From positions 778,515 through 842,514 of the forward strand of contig NZ_LOJP01000002.1 of NCBI RefSeq assembly GCF_001553785.1: a stretch of 64,000 nt of DNA, given 5' to 3'. The stretch is from Actinoplanes sp. TFC3 (lineage in GTDB: Bacteria > Actinomycetota > Actinomycetes > Mycobacteriales > Micromonosporaceae). The position numbers and the translations under genes were made by a program. Every line of letters starts with the position of its first letter. The stretch's first letter is position 1. The notes under the pieces are model-generated. The model saw nothing but the letters and a program-made list of their open reading frames with translations, was not told the origin of the DNA and searched no databases. This document shows positions 35,764-44,915 of the stretch, in pieces.

Positions 35764-37053
35764 TCAGAGGTAGCTCTTGAGCTTGGTGGCGAGCAGGTCA
35801 CCGCGGACCCCGGAGTTGGGGCAGCCGCCGAAGTGGTGCAGGGCCACCACCTTGTTCGTCCGGCGCGACAGCACCGGGCTGCCGCTGGAACCGCCCTCGG
35901 TGTCGCAGTAGTAGGAGACGTCGGAGTTGGTGGCGTACCCGTCGAAGGCGTTGTCGACGACCGCGCAGGTGCCGGCCTTGTCCCCGAGGCGACCCGCGAT
36001 CCGGGTGGGTTCGCCGGCCGGGTGCTGCGGGACGTACAGCTCCTGGTTGCGCGCCGGGCGGGCGGTGTCCAGGGTCAGGTAACCGTACTTCTGGACCGAG
36101 GCGAAGTTCTCCACCGTGAACAGCGTGTAGTCGTACACGTGGCTGGTGGAAATGACCTTGTCGCCCCAGACCTTTGTCGGCTTGAAGACCTGGTAGCCAC
36201 CGCACTTGGCGCACTGGTAGTTGAACCAGACCTCGGTCTCATAGGCGTCGGCCGAGCTGCTGAAACAATGGTTGTTGGTGATCAGCCGGTTCTTCGCGCC
36301 GACCCGCCAGCCGGTGCACAGCTCGGTGCCGTTGATCAGCAGCCGGGCGATGGCCAGGGAACGGGTGTAGGCGACCGGGTCGCTCGACTTGTAGCAAACC
36401 GCGTCGCTGCTCTGGTCGCCGCCGCAGATCGACTCCTCACGCCCGGTGAGTCCGGGACGCAGCAACCGGTCCACCGGAGCCTGAGCCTGCTCCGAGCGCG
36501 AAAATCCCTTCGCAACCTTGTCCACCTGTACGCCCAGAGTCCCCGCCGCGGCACCCACCTCGGCGCCCGGCCCCCGGTGGATCTCCAGCACCGCAGTGTC
36601 CCCGGTCACCGACATCGCCCACTTGTCGCTCGGGGCGGTCGGGTTCACCGCGGCCGGGGCGTCGTACCGGTAGGACTCCTGCCCGGCGGCATCCGAAACG
36701 GTGAGGTAATCGCCGGGCCGCAGCACCATGCTCCTGAAGTGCAGCTTCACGTAGGACGCCTGCGGGTAGCTGAACACCTCGCGCTCGGGCCGCCCGTAGC
36801 CGATCCGCTTGTTGAGCCGCAGCACCTCGCCGACCTGCTGGCGGCCGTCCTGGTCATCCTTGACCTGGGCCGACTCGGCCGGCGGGGGCGCCAGGTCGAC
36901 GGTCGGCGACGCGGCGACCGCCGGGGCTTCGTGCCAGGTGCCGACCTCGCGGCTCTCGGAACGGCTGGTCTGCGTCCACCCGACCGCACCAGCCGTGCCG
37001 GCCAGGGCCAGGGCGGCAACAGCCCCGGCCACAATGCTCACCGAGCGTCGCAC
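35764..37053 (-). CDS. Secreted trypsin-like serine protease (lysyl-endopeptidase-like)
   Basis: 429 residues from GTG 37053; the open frame continues far upstream but that part is antisense to the DUF4032 gene. Signal peptide at about 1-24 (VAALALAGTAGA), a propeptide (25-185), then an S1-like domain: ITNNHC (catalytic His near 263), DYTLF (catalytic Asp) and EGGSSGSPVL (catalytic Ser near 397). Cys are paired in the loop-rich pattern of extracellular lysyl endopeptidases. A signal without anchor indicates release into the medium. Just downstream lies the PAP2 gene (18 nt). Confidence 0.88.
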   Translation of the reverse strand: MRRSVSIVAGAVAALALAGTAGAVGWTQTSRSESREVGTWHEAPAVAASPTVDLAPPPAESAQVKDDQDGRQQVGEVLRLNKRIGYGRPEREVFSYPQASYVKLHFRSMVLRPGDYLTVSDAAGQESYRYDAPAAVNPTAPSDKWAMSVTGDTAVLEIHRGPGAEVGAAAGTLGVQVDKVAKGFSRSEQAQAPVDRLLRPGLTGREESICGGDQSSDAVCYKSSDPVAYTRSLAIARLLINGTELCTGWRVGAKNRLITNNHCFSSSADAYETEVWFNYQCAKCGGYQVFKPTKVWGDKVISTSHVYDYTLFTVENFASVQKYGYLTLDTARPARNQELYVPQHPAGEPTRIAGRLGDKAGTCAVVDNAFDGYATNSDVSYYCDTEGGSSGSPVLSRRTNKVVALHHFGGCPNSGVRGDLLATKLKSYL

Positions 37054-37152
37054 AGATTCACTTCCGTTTCTTCCGGTCTGCCCCGTCCCGCTTGTGTGTA
37101 ACGAGCCACGTGCAGCAGCGTCGCGCCGCTTGGTACAGGCACACTGGGGTTC

Positions 37153-38370
37153 GTGCGCATCACTTCCGCCCTCATCGACCCGGCGCTGCTGGAGCTGCCG
37201 TGGACCGTGCCGCTGGAGGAATGGCCCGCCGATCACCTGGTGGCGCTGCCCCAGGGCATCTCCCGGCACGTCGTGCGGTTCGTCAAGCTCAACGACACCG
37301 TCTACGCGCTCAAGGAGACCCGGGAAAGGATCGCCGAGAAGGAGTACGACCTGCTGCGCTCGCTCGAGCGGATCGGCTTCCCGGCCGTGGAGGCGCTGGC
37401 GATCGTCACCGACCGCCACGACGAGAGCGGTGAGCCGCTGGAGACCGTGCTGATCACCCGGCATCTGCAGTTCTCGCTGCCGTACCGGGCGTTGTTCTCC
37501 CACGTGCTGCGTCCCGAGACGATGAACCGGCTGCTCGACGCGCTGGCCGCGCTGATCGTGCGGATGCACCTCACCGGCTTCTCGTGGGGCGACTGCTCGC
37601 TGTCCAACACGCTGTTCCGCCGCGACGCCGGTGCGTTCGCCGCGTACCTGGTCGACGCCGAGACGGGCAACCTGTATCCGAGGCTGTCGGAGGGTCAGCG
37701 CAGCGAGGACATCGAGATCCTGCGCATGAACATCTTCGGCGAGTGCCTCGACTTGAAGGCCGCCGAGCTGCTGCACGAGTCGATCGATCCGGAGAGCGTG
37801 GTCGACGACATCGTGGCGCGCTACGAGCGGCTGTGGCACGAGGTGACGTACGAGCAGGAGGTCCCCCGCAACGCCGGCGACGCGCGGCACGACATCGAGG
37901 GCCGCATCCGCCGCCTCAACGACCTCGGCTTCGACGTCGCCGAGGTGGCCATGTCCACGGTGGACGGCGGTTACCGGGTACGCCCCAAGGTGGTCGACGC
38001 CGGCTACCACACCCGCCGGCTGATGCGGCTGACCGGCCTGGACGCCGAGGAGAACCAGGCCCGGCAACTGCTCAACGACCTGGACACCTACCGCGCGGAG
38101 AGCGACCTGACCGACGAGCAGCAGGCGGCCCACCGGTGGCTGACCGAGGTGTTCGAGCCGGTGGTCCGCGCGGTGCCGGCCAACCTGCGCAACAAGCTCG
38201 AGGCCCAGGAGATCTTCTCGCAGATCATCCAGCACAAGTGGCTGCTGTCCGAGCAGGCCGGCCGGGACGTCGGCATGGGCCCGGCGGTGCAGTCGTACCT
38301 GACCGACGTGCTCGCCCACAAGCCCGATGAGCAGGCCGTCCTCGGCATCGAGGTGGCGGCGCTGCCTTAG
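37153..38370 (+). CDS. DUF4032 protein with kinase-like fold
   Basis: 405 residues. The family's blocks are clear: RETRERIAEKEYDLLRSLE (about 56-74, Lys/Glu pair like kinase strand 3 and helix C), MHLTGFSWGDCSLSNTLFRR (about 137-156, like the catalytic loop with SN) and YLVDAETG (like DFG). It reads as a DUF4032 (lipopolysaccharide-kinase-like) protein with an unknown substrate; residues 230-405 have a helical DUF4032 C-terminal part. GTG start. Its stop overlaps the convergent RCK gene stop by 4 nt. Confidence 0.85.
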   Translation: MRITSALIDPALLELPWTVPLEEWPADHLVALPQGISRHVVRFVKLNDTVYALKETRERIAEKEYDLLRSLERIGFPAVEALAIVTDRHDESGEPLETVLITRHLQFSLPYRALFSHVLRPETMNRLLDALAALIVRMHLTGFSWGDCSLSNTLFRRDAGAFAAYLVDAETGNLYPRLSEGQRSEDIEILRMNIFGECLDLKAAELLHESIDPESVVDDIVARYERLWHEVTYEQEVPRNAGDARHDIEGRIRRLNDLGFDVAEVAMSTVDGGYRVRPKVVDAGYHTRRLMRLTGLDAEENQARQLLNDLDTYRAESDLTDEQQAAHRWLTEVFEPVVRAVPANLRNKLEAQEIFSQIIQHKWLLSEQAGRDVGMGPAVQSYLTDVLAHKPDEQAVLGIEVAALP

Positions 38371-40136
38371 ATCCCTTCGAGGATCAGCGGCTCGGGTGGC
38401 GGGCTGGCCTGCTCGACCAGGGCGCGCAGCCCGGCCCGGCGGGCCACCACCATGATCCGGTCGTCGGCCGACAGTACCCGGCGCGGGTCCGGCGACCAGT
38501 CCACCCACTCCTGCTCGGCGGCGGTCAGCCCGATCACCCGTACGCTCTCCGCGCGCGACGCCTGGCTCAGCGCGGCGCCGTCCAGCGGGGAACCGGCCAC
38601 CACCCGGACGTTGGCGATCAGCAGTGCGTGCCGGTCGACCGGGATGGTGGCGATCACGTCGCGGTCCAGCATGGCCGCAGCGAACGCCGGGGCGGCCAGC
38701 CGCGAGACGCTGCGTGAGATGGCGATGTTGAACGCGGTCTGCACCCGGCGGGCGAAGTCGTCGTCGAACAGCCGCAGCACCACGCGCAGATCGGGCCGGA
38801 CCGCGCGGGCGTTCAGCGCGGCCTGCAGGTTGGACACGTCGTCGGTGGAGACCACCACGAGCGCGCGGCTGGTGGCGACGGACGCCTGGCGCAGCGTCTC
38901 CTCCGACGCCGCATCCGCGATGATCAGCGGAATGCCGAGCTGCTCGGCCACGCGCACCCCGCGCGCGTCCCGGCTGCGATCGATGGCCACCACGTCGATG
39001 CCCAGATCGTGCAACTGGCGCAGCACCCGGGTGCCCACGTTGCCCAGCCCGACTACCACCACGTGGTCCTCACGCTTGGCGGTGAAGCGGCCCCCGGCCA
39101 GCGCCAGCCGGGCGTTGACCATGCCCTCGACCACCGCTGCGGTGATCAGCGGCAGCAGCGCCAGCCCAGCGATAGTGAGCACCAACTGGGCGGCCTGCGC
39201 GACGGCGTTGCGGTTCTCCTCCACGTCGGACGAGCCGACCACGGTCAGCAGCGTGACGTACAGCGACTTCCAGAAGCCGTGGTAACCCAGCGACAACGCC
39301 AGCACGGTTCCGGACACCGCCGTGACCGCTAGCGTAACCAGCACGGCGATGCCCAGCTTGCGGCTCAGCGCGGCCCGGATCGCCCGGCCAGCCGCGAGGT
39401 GCGGGCGGCGGCGGGAGCTGACCGTCTTCTCCGGCTCGGCGGCCTTCCCGGTCGCCTCGGCCAGCACCAGATCCTCCGGGCGCTGCACGTCCGGCCCGGA
39501 ATCCTCGGGGAGCACCTCGGCCTTGCCTGCGCCGTCGGCCGCGGTCAGGGTGCAGACCACCTGCTCGGTGCGTACGTCCTCGCGCCGCGCCACGTGGACC
39601 GTGCGGCCGGGCAGGCGAACGTGGGTGGGCACGACCTCACCGAGGGAGGCTGCGACGAAGGCGGGCGCGGCCATCGCGGCGTCGGAGAGCACCTCGCAGT
39701 CGGCGAACAGCCGGCGTACGCTGTAGCCGAGGCCGGTGTTGAACATCCGGATGACCAGGCGCAGGTCCGGCTCGACGGCCTGAGCGCAGAGCGCGGCGTG
39801 CAGGTTGACCACGTCGTCGGGCATCACCAGGGCCAGCGCTGCGGCGCCGTCGAGCCCGGCCGAGCGGAACGCGCGTTCGTCAAGGCGGTCGGCGCGCATG
39901 ACCCTTACCCCTCGCAGGGCTGTCAGATCTGGCACGTCTCGCCGCAGCTTGCTCGGCACAATGACGGTCAGCCGCACCCGATGGTTGGCCGCCAGTTCCT
40001 CGGCGAGCGTGTAGACCAGCGCGTCCGCCCCGCAGACCACGAAATGCGGCCGGTTGTCCGCGGCGCCCGGCAGCGTGTGCCGCAACCGGGAGACCAGGGA
40101 CTTGCGGTTACCCCCGGGGGTGGGATCGTCGGCCAT
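38367..40136 (-). CDS. Channel-like membrane protein with two RCK/TrkA domains and altered filter
   Basis: 589 residues. Residues about 30-215 are a first RCK-like Rossmann domain whose nucleotide loop reads VCGADALVY, not GxGxxG. About 262-355 has two TM helices around a pore-like stretch YHGFWKSLYVTLLTVVGSSD, where TVxG is present but the canonical GYG is not. A second RCK at about 360-500 has an intact VVVVGLGNVGTRV, and a TrkA-C domain ends the protein. Resembles NAD-binding K+ channel/transport regulators (CASTOR/POLLUX-like order), so ion selectivity is doubtful. ATG 40136. Confidence 0.85.
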   Translation of the reverse strand: MADDPTPGGNRKSLVSRLRHTLPGAADNRPHFVVCGADALVYTLAEELAANHRVRLTVIVPSKLRRDVPDLTALRGVRVMRADRLDERAFRSAGLDGAAALALVMPDDVVNLHAALCAQAVEPDLRLVIRMFNTGLGYSVRRLFADCEVLSDAAMAAPAFVAASLGEVVPTHVRLPGRTVHVARREDVRTEQVVCTLTAADGAGKAEVLPEDSGPDVQRPEDLVLAEATGKAAEPEKTVSSRRRPHLAAGRAIRAALSRKLGIAVLVTLAVTAVSGTVLALSLGYHGFWKSLYVTLLTVVGSSDVEENRNAVAQAAQLVLTIAGLALLPLITAAVVEGMVNARLALAGGRFTAKREDHVVVVGLGNVGTRVLRQLHDLGIDVVAIDRSRDARGVRVAEQLGIPLIIADAASEETLRQASVATSRALVVVSTDDVSNLQAALNARAVRPDLRVVLRLFDDDFARRVQTAFNIAISRSVSRLAAPAFAAAMLDRDVIATIPVDRHALLIANVRVVAGSPLDGAALSQASRAESVRVIGLTAAEQEWVDWSPDPRRVLSADDRIMVVARRAGLRALVEQASPPPEPLILEGI

Positions 40137-40159
40137 GGGCGCATCGTAGTTAATGGGGC

Positions 40160-40633
40160 GTGCAGACTTTTCTCCCTTACCCCGACTTCATCAAGAGCGC
40201 GAAGGTGCTGGACCAGAAGCGGCTGGGCAAGCAGCGCGTGGAGACAGTCCAGGTGCTGCGCGGGCTGGTGCAGCCCGGCTACGGCTGGAGGCATCATCCG
40301 GCGGTCAAGATGTGGATCGGCTACGAGGAGGCGCTGGTGCGCTACGGCCTCGACTTCGCCGGCATCTGGACGGCGGCCGGGCACGCCGACACCACCGCGG
40401 AGACCTTGCTCACCGACGTGGCGAAGACGCGGGGGCTGACGGTTATCCGTACCCAAGAAGATCTTGCCGCTTCGGACGACCTGCCGCCGTGGCTGGGTGA
40501 CGAGGCGCTGCATCTGAGCCACCGCTCGGCGCTGCTGCGCAAGGACCCGGCGTTCTACGGACCGGTCTTCGGCACCATCCCGGATGACCTGCCCTACGTC
40601 TGGCCGCCCTCGGACCGCCCCGCGGCCGGGTGA
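40160..40633 (+). CDS. MSMEG_6728-family protein (pyrimidine-dimer-glycosylase-like)
   Basis: 157 residues from GTG 40160. Strong conserved start MQTFLPYPDFIKSAKVLD and then KRLGKQRVETVQVLRGL, HPAVKMWIGYEEALVRYG and LHLSHRSALLRKDP, the layout of the MSMEG_6728 family (PF03013-like). Members are related to T4 endonuclease V-like DNA repair enzymes but the activity of this branch has not been settled. 3' end overlaps the convergent GNAT gene by 40 nt. Confidence 0.87.
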   Translation: MQTFLPYPDFIKSAKVLDQKRLGKQRVETVQVLRGLVQPGYGWRHHPAVKMWIGYEEALVRYGLDFAGIWTAAGHADTTAETLLTDVAKTRGLTVIRTQEDLAASDDLPPWLGDEALHLSHRSALLRKDPAFYGPVFGTIPDDLPYVWPPSDRPAAG

Positions 40634-41037
40634 AAATCCCAGTTCAGCAGCAGGAACGGTTCCTCTTCGGTCGCTCCGGACTTACGGTACGTCCGCTGCG
40701 CCGCCGCGTTGTCGTTCTCGGTGCCCACCCACATGCCGTAGCAGCCGTGTTCCCGGGCAATGCCGGCGAGCGCCTCGACCAGCGCGGTGCCGATGCCCTT
40801 GAGCCGGGCATCCGGGGCGACCGCCAGCTCGTACACGAACATCTCGGTGCCCTTGTCGGGGTGCGTCATCTCCACGCCGGTGATCATGCCGACCGGCCGA
40901 TCTCCCTCGTAGGCCAGCAGCAGGTGATGCCCGGGGCTGGTCAGAAACGTCTCGGTCGCCCCAGGCAGAGGCGGCCCGTCGAACAGCTCGGCGGCCGCGT
41001 GCACAGCCGCCGGGCTGACGATGCGCTCGATTCGCAT
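40594..41037 (-). CDS. GNAT acetyltransferase (aminoglycoside 3-N-type)
   Basis: 147 residues. Acetyl-CoA fold with motif A VYELAVAPDARLKGIGTALVEA (given here in part: ELAVAPDARLKGIGTALV, about 68-85) and motif B NDNAAAQRTYRKSGATEEE (about 107). Resembles the AAC(3)-I-like GNAT branch (EMFVYELAV, GTENDNAAA), but many members are not resistance genes, so no resistance call is made. 3' end overlaps the MSMEG_6728 gene. Confidence 0.82.
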   Translation of the reverse strand: MRIERIVSPAAVHAAAELFDGPPLPGATETFLTSPGHHLLLAYEGDRPVGMITGVEMTHPDKGTEMFVYELAVAPDARLKGIGTALVEALAGIAREHGCYGMWVGTENDNAAAQRTYRKSGATEEEPFLLLNWDFHPAAGRSEGGQT

Positions 41038-41089
41038 GGCGTCACGATAAACCGGACGCCAGCGGTTTACGGCGTAGCCTGTCCCGGTC

Positions 41090-41611
41090 TCAGGCGCAGT
41101 AACCCGCGATCGGGGTCAGCCACTCGGTCATCTGCGACTCCAGCACCTTGTCCAGGTCCTTTGTCGACTTGATCTTGTCGAAGAACGTGCCGTCCGCCGC
41201 GCTCTTGGTGAACTTGGCCGACGAGGTCGCGCCGGCCTCCTTGACCTGAGGGTCCTGCGCCGCCGCGGTCAGCTTCTTGATCTGCGCGCCGACGTTCTTG
41301 AGCTGCTTGCCCGCCGCCTTCTCGGCCGCCTCGGCGTTGTCGCTCTGCTTGGCTTCCTTGTACGCGATCATCTTGCCGATCTCGGTGCCGAAGTCCTCCA
41401 GCTCGGCGTCGAAGATCTTCTCGACCTTCGAGCAGACCTGCTTGGTGTTTGCCGTGTAGTCCGGCGGCGGGCTGGTCGTCTCGGCCGGCGAGGAAGGCGT
41501 CACGATCGCCGGCGCCTGGGCCGTGGAGTCCGCATCGTTGCCGCCGCTGCTGCAGGCCGCCCCGGAAAGCAGCAGGCCACCGAACGTCACGGCAAGAAGG
41601 GCGCGTCGCAT
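41090..41611 (-). CDS. Predicted lipoprotein
   Basis: 173 residues from ATG 41611 (SD AGGATC 6 nt upstream). Lipobox LLSGAAC with Cys near 19, an acidic/Pro-rich linker (Asp, Thr, Pro) to about 50, then an all-helical domain of Lys-rich and Ala-rich heptad-like stretches (CSKVEKIFDAELEDFGTEIG, AEKAAGKQLKNVG) and two Cys (C58, C172). Function unknown. It is exported and membrane-tethered; the downstream divergent spacer leads to the AfsR-like gene. Confidence 0.72.
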   Translation of the reverse strand: MRRALLAVTFGGLLLSGAACSSGGNDADSTAQAPAIVTPSSPAETTSPPPDYTANTKQVCSKVEKIFDAELEDFGTEIGKMIAYKEAKQSDNAEAAEKAAGKQLKNVGAQIKKLTAAAQDPQVKEAGATSSAKFTKSAADGTFFDKIKSTKDLDKVLESQMTEWLTPIAGYCA

Positions 41612-41641
41612 GAGAGATCCTGTTCGTCGGGGACGTTCCAC

Positions 41642-41930
41642 GGTTGCTGGCGAACCCCCGCGAGGCTACTTCCGCAGCCCGTCGGCGTCCAACCGGTGTC
41701 CTTCTCCCGAGAATCCCGGCAAGCCGATCAGCGATCAGCCCGTCCACCACGCCGTGGACGAGCTGAACACCCCCCGTTACGGGCCGCTCCGCACCCTTGG
41801 GGGCGTGATCGATCATGGGAAGCGGAACGGCCTCGGCAGGGATTCTGTCCCCAGCCGCTCTCGTCTGACTGTCGTCGCGCTCTCACCGGCTATCGTCGGA
41901 CGAGATCGACATGCGGAAATAGGGGGCGCG
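41642..41930. other. Gene-free spacer upstream of the AfsR-like gene
   Basis: Nothing coding seen. Contains a 7-bp dyad CGTCCAC-cacgcc-GTGGACG (41741-41760), a possible regulatory site for the regulator's own gene or the divergent lipoprotein gene. Confidence 0.5.
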
Positions 41931-44915
41931 ATGCGATTCGGCATCCTCGGGCCGCTCCTGGTAACCGGCGAAACCGGCCACGAGATCGTCATCACCGCGG
42001 GCCGCGATCGGGTCGTGCTGGCCATGCTGCTGCTGCAGCCCGGCCGGGTCGTCGGAGCTGAAGAGCTGATCGACGCCGTCTGGCCCGGCAACCCACCGGC
42101 CACTGCCCGCGGGCAACTGCAGACCTGCGTGTCCCGGCTGCGCCGGCTGCTCCCGTCCGGCACCATCCGCACCGATCCGGCCGGTTACGGCGTCGTGCTC
42201 GACCCGGAGGACCTGGACGCCACCAGCTTCGCCGAGCTGGCCGGACGCGCGGTGGAAGCGCTCCCCCCCAAAGGCGCCGAGTCGTTGCGGGAGGCGTTGG
42301 CGCTGTGGCGTGGGTCCTGCCTCGCCGGGCTCGACAGTCCGGCGGTGCGCCGGCTCGCCACCGTCCTGGACGAGCAGCGCCAGGCTTTCACCGAGGACTG
42401 GGTGGATCTCGAGCTGGCCGCCGGGCGCGAACGGGACATCGTCGCCGAACTGACCGGGCTGGTGGAGAACTATCCGCTGCGGGAACGACTCCGGCGGCAG
42501 TTGATGCTCACCTTGCACCGGCTCGGACGCCACGCTGATGCGCTGGCGGAGTATCGGCGCGCTCGGGCGCTGTACCGCACCGAGCTGGGCATCGAGCCCG
42601 GGGCCGAGCTGCAGGAACTGCACCGGCGCATGTTGAGCGGCGAGTTGCTGCCGGCGCCGGCCGAGCGTCCCGCCGTTGCTGGGGTACGCGCCCTGCCTCG
42701 CACGGTAAGCGACTTCACCGGCCGGACGGCCACGGTCGACCGCTTGCTCGGCGTCGCCGCTCACACGAGCGTGCTCACCATCGACGGCATGCCCGGCAGT
42801 GGCAAGACGACGCTGGCGCTGCAGGTGGCGGCGAAACTCGCCGACCGCTATCCGGACGCACAACTCTTCCTGGACCTGCAAGGACACAGCATCCAGGAGC
42901 CCCTCGACGCGTCCGCGGCCCTGCTGATTCTGCTGCGCCAACTGGGCGTGGCAGCCGACCGCATCCCGCCCGGCCTTGAGGCGCGTGCCGGGCTGTGGCG
43001 ATCCGAACTTGCTGCGCGCCGGGTGTTGCTGATCCTGGACAACGTGGCGTCGAGTGCTCAGGCGGCTCCGCTGCTGCCCGGGTCGCCGAACAGCCTGACG
43101 CTGGTCACCAGTCGGCGCAGGCTGGCCGGGCTGGACGGCGCGCAGCCCGAGTCGCTGGAAGTCATGACCGTCGCCGAGGCGGTCGGCTTGCTGCAGCGGA
43201 TCGTCGGGGAGCGGGTCACGGCGGATCCGGCGGCGGCTCGGGTGCTGGCCCAGCGTTGCGGCTGCCTGCCCTTGGCGTTGCGGCTGGCGGGTGCCCGGCT
43301 CGCGCACCGTCCGCGCTGGCAAGTCGACGACCTGGTCCGGCGCCTCGGCGAGTCGGCGCTGCCCGAACTGGCCGCCGAGGACCGTACGGTGGCCGACGCT
43401 TTTGCTTTGTCGTACCGGCAATTGCCGGAGGCCGTCCGCAGGCTGTTCCGGCTGCTCGGTCTGCACCCGGCGAAGCATTTCGGGGCTGTCTCCGTGGCCG
43501 CCCTGAGCGGGGTGGCCCTGGACGACGCCCAGGACATGCTGGACGGCCTGGTCGACGTGAACCTGATCGAGGAGCCGGAAACGGGCCGGTACCGGCTGCA
43601 CGACCTGGTCCGGCAGTACGCCTCGGCTCTGGCCGCGACGCTGCCCGAGCAGGATCGCCGGACCGCGCTGGCCCCGCTGATCGACCTGCACCTGCACGCC
43701 GCGACCGAGCTCAACCGGCGCAAGGAATGGGCTCTGCAGTCCACCGATTTCCCGACCGGGGCACCGGCACGTCCGGAGCTGGTCGCCCAGGCCGTCGCCG
43801 ATCCGTTGTGGCTCGAACACCAGCGTCCGGATCTGCTGGCGTTGCTGGCCGCAGCCGCCGAGGCCGGCGAATTGTCAGCCGGGTGGCGGCTGGCCCGGGT
43901 CAACTGGCGCTACCTCTACGACCGCAACTACCTCGATGACCTCATCGCGGTGCAGCAAAGCGGGCTGGTTCTGGCCGAACGGGACGGCGATGAAGAGGGC
44001 GTTGTCGTGCTGAGCAACTACCTTGCTTCCGGCTTCTACCGCCTGGGCCGCAATACCGAGGCGGTGGAGCGGACGACCATGATGCTGCAGCACGAGATCC
44101 GGGTTGGCCGGCGCCACGGCGAGGCTCGCGCCCGGCACAACCTCGGCGGCATCTATCAGCGGATGGGCCGGCTGCAGGAGGCCCGGGAGCAGTTGGAGCT
44201 GGCTTACCGCCTCTACGAGCGGTCCGGGGATGTCTCGGGTCTGACCCGGTGCAACGCCGGGTTGGCCAGCGTCGAGGTGCTCCTGGGTGACCCCGCCCAA
44301 GCCTTGCGGCGCGCTCGGGTGGCTTTGCAGACCGCTGTGGAGTTTGTGGATTCACCGCTGCCCAGCACCTGCTTGCTGGTGATCGCGGAAGCTCGGCTGC
44401 GACTGGGTGAGACGGCAATGGCCGAGCGTCTTTTGAAAAGCTCACTGTGGCTGACCCGGAAGGGCGGCTACGACGCCATCTACATCGAGGCCATGATCGG
44501 GCTGGGCAGCCTGCATCTGTACCGGGCCGAGCCGCAACAAGCTGCGCAATGCAACTTGGACGCGCTGGATCTCGCCCGCTCGGCAGGTCAGACCCTGCGC
44601 ATCGCCCAGGCCCAGAACGGGCTGGGCGCAGCCCTGCTGGCCATGCACGACAGGGAAGGCGCCCGCAAGGTGTTCGAGGAGGCGCTCGCCGGCGCCCGGC
44701 GCACCGAGTCGCTGGTCGACGAGGCCCGCGCCCTCACCGGCCTCGGTGTCTGCGAGGCTTCCACCGATCCGGAGGCTGCGGAACGCCGGCACTCGCAAGC
44801 CCGGACGATCTGCCGGCGGGTGGGCGTACCGGTATCCGCGCTCTTGCCGCAGGCCTCGGACAGTGGCGTGGATCAACTGCGTCCGCCGGAGGTCCGGGGC
44901 AGGATAGAGGGGTGA
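41931..44915 (+). CDS. AfsR/SARP-type regulator (OmpR-like DNA-binding + BTAD + NB-ARC + TPR)
   Basis: 994 residues from ATG 41931. Residues about 1-92: winged-helix trans_reg_C (AMLLLQPGRVVGAEELIDAVW, TARGQLQTCVSRLRRLL). 95-240: BTAD (EYRRARALYRTELGIEPGAEL at the end, shown in part). 265-540: NTPase with P-loop IDGMPGSGKTTLALQVA near 285 and Walker B RVLLILDNV. 600-990: TPR-like repeats (RHNLGGIYQRMGRLQEAREQ, AQNGLGAALLAMHDREGA). Such proteins activate secondary metabolism or other operons. Its stop overlaps fumC by 4 nt (GTGA); no antibiotic cluster is visible nearby, so the target is open. Confidence 0.92.
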   Translation: MRFGILGPLLVTGETGHEIVITAGRDRVVLAMLLLQPGRVVGAEELIDAVWPGNPPATARGQLQTCVSRLRRLLPSGTIRTDPAGYGVVLDPEDLDATSFAELAGRAVEALPPKGAESLREALALWRGSCLAGLDSPAVRRLATVLDEQRQAFTEDWVDLELAAGRERDIVAELTGLVENYPLRERLRRQLMLTLHRLGRHADALAEYRRARALYRTELGIEPGAELQELHRRMLSGELLPAPAERPAVAGVRALPRTVSDFTGRTATVDRLLGVAAHTSVLTIDGMPGSGKTTLALQVAAKLADRYPDAQLFLDLQGHSIQEPLDASAALLILLRQLGVAADRIPPGLEARAGLWRSELAARRVLLILDNVASSAQAAPLLPGSPNSLTLVTSRRRLAGLDGAQPESLEVMTVAEAVGLLQRIVGERVTADPAAARVLAQRCGCLPLALRLAGARLAHRPRWQVDDLVRRLGESALPELAAEDRTVADAFALSYRQLPEAVRRLFRLLGLHPAKHFGAVSVAALSGVALDDAQDMLDGLVDVNLIEEPETGRYRLHDLVRQYASALAATLPEQDRRTALAPLIDLHLHAATELNRRKEWALQSTDFPTGAPARPELVAQAVADPLWLEHQRPDLLALLAAAAEAGELSAGWRLARVNWRYLYDRNYLDDLIAVQQSGLVLAERDGDEEGVVVLSNYLASGFYRLGRNTEAVERTTMMLQHEIRVGRRHGEARARHNLGGIYQRMGRLQEAREQLELAYRLYERSGDVSGLTRCNAGLASVEVLLGDPAQALRRARVALQTAVEFVDSPLPSTCLLVIAEARLRLGETAMAERLLKSSLWLTRKGGYDAIYIEAMIGLGSLHLYRAEPQQAAQCNLDALDLARSAGQTLRIAQAQNGLGAALLAMHDREGARKVFEEALAGARRTESLVDEARALTGLGVCEASTDPEAAERRHSQARTICRRVGVPVSALLPQASDSGVDQLRPPEVRGRIEG

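Noticed and set aside
37054..38508. Longer start for the secreted protease
   Set aside because: Upstream codons are antisense to the DUF4032 gene; signal peptide begins at GTG 37053.
40594..41037. Aminoglycoside resistance call for the GNAT gene
   Set aside because: The match is at family-fold level only; no resistance claim can be made from sequence reading.
41523..41930. Longer start for the AfsR-like gene
   Set aside because: The upstream part overlaps the lipoprotein gene's 5' end and has no trans_reg_C features; ATG 41931 starts the known domain.
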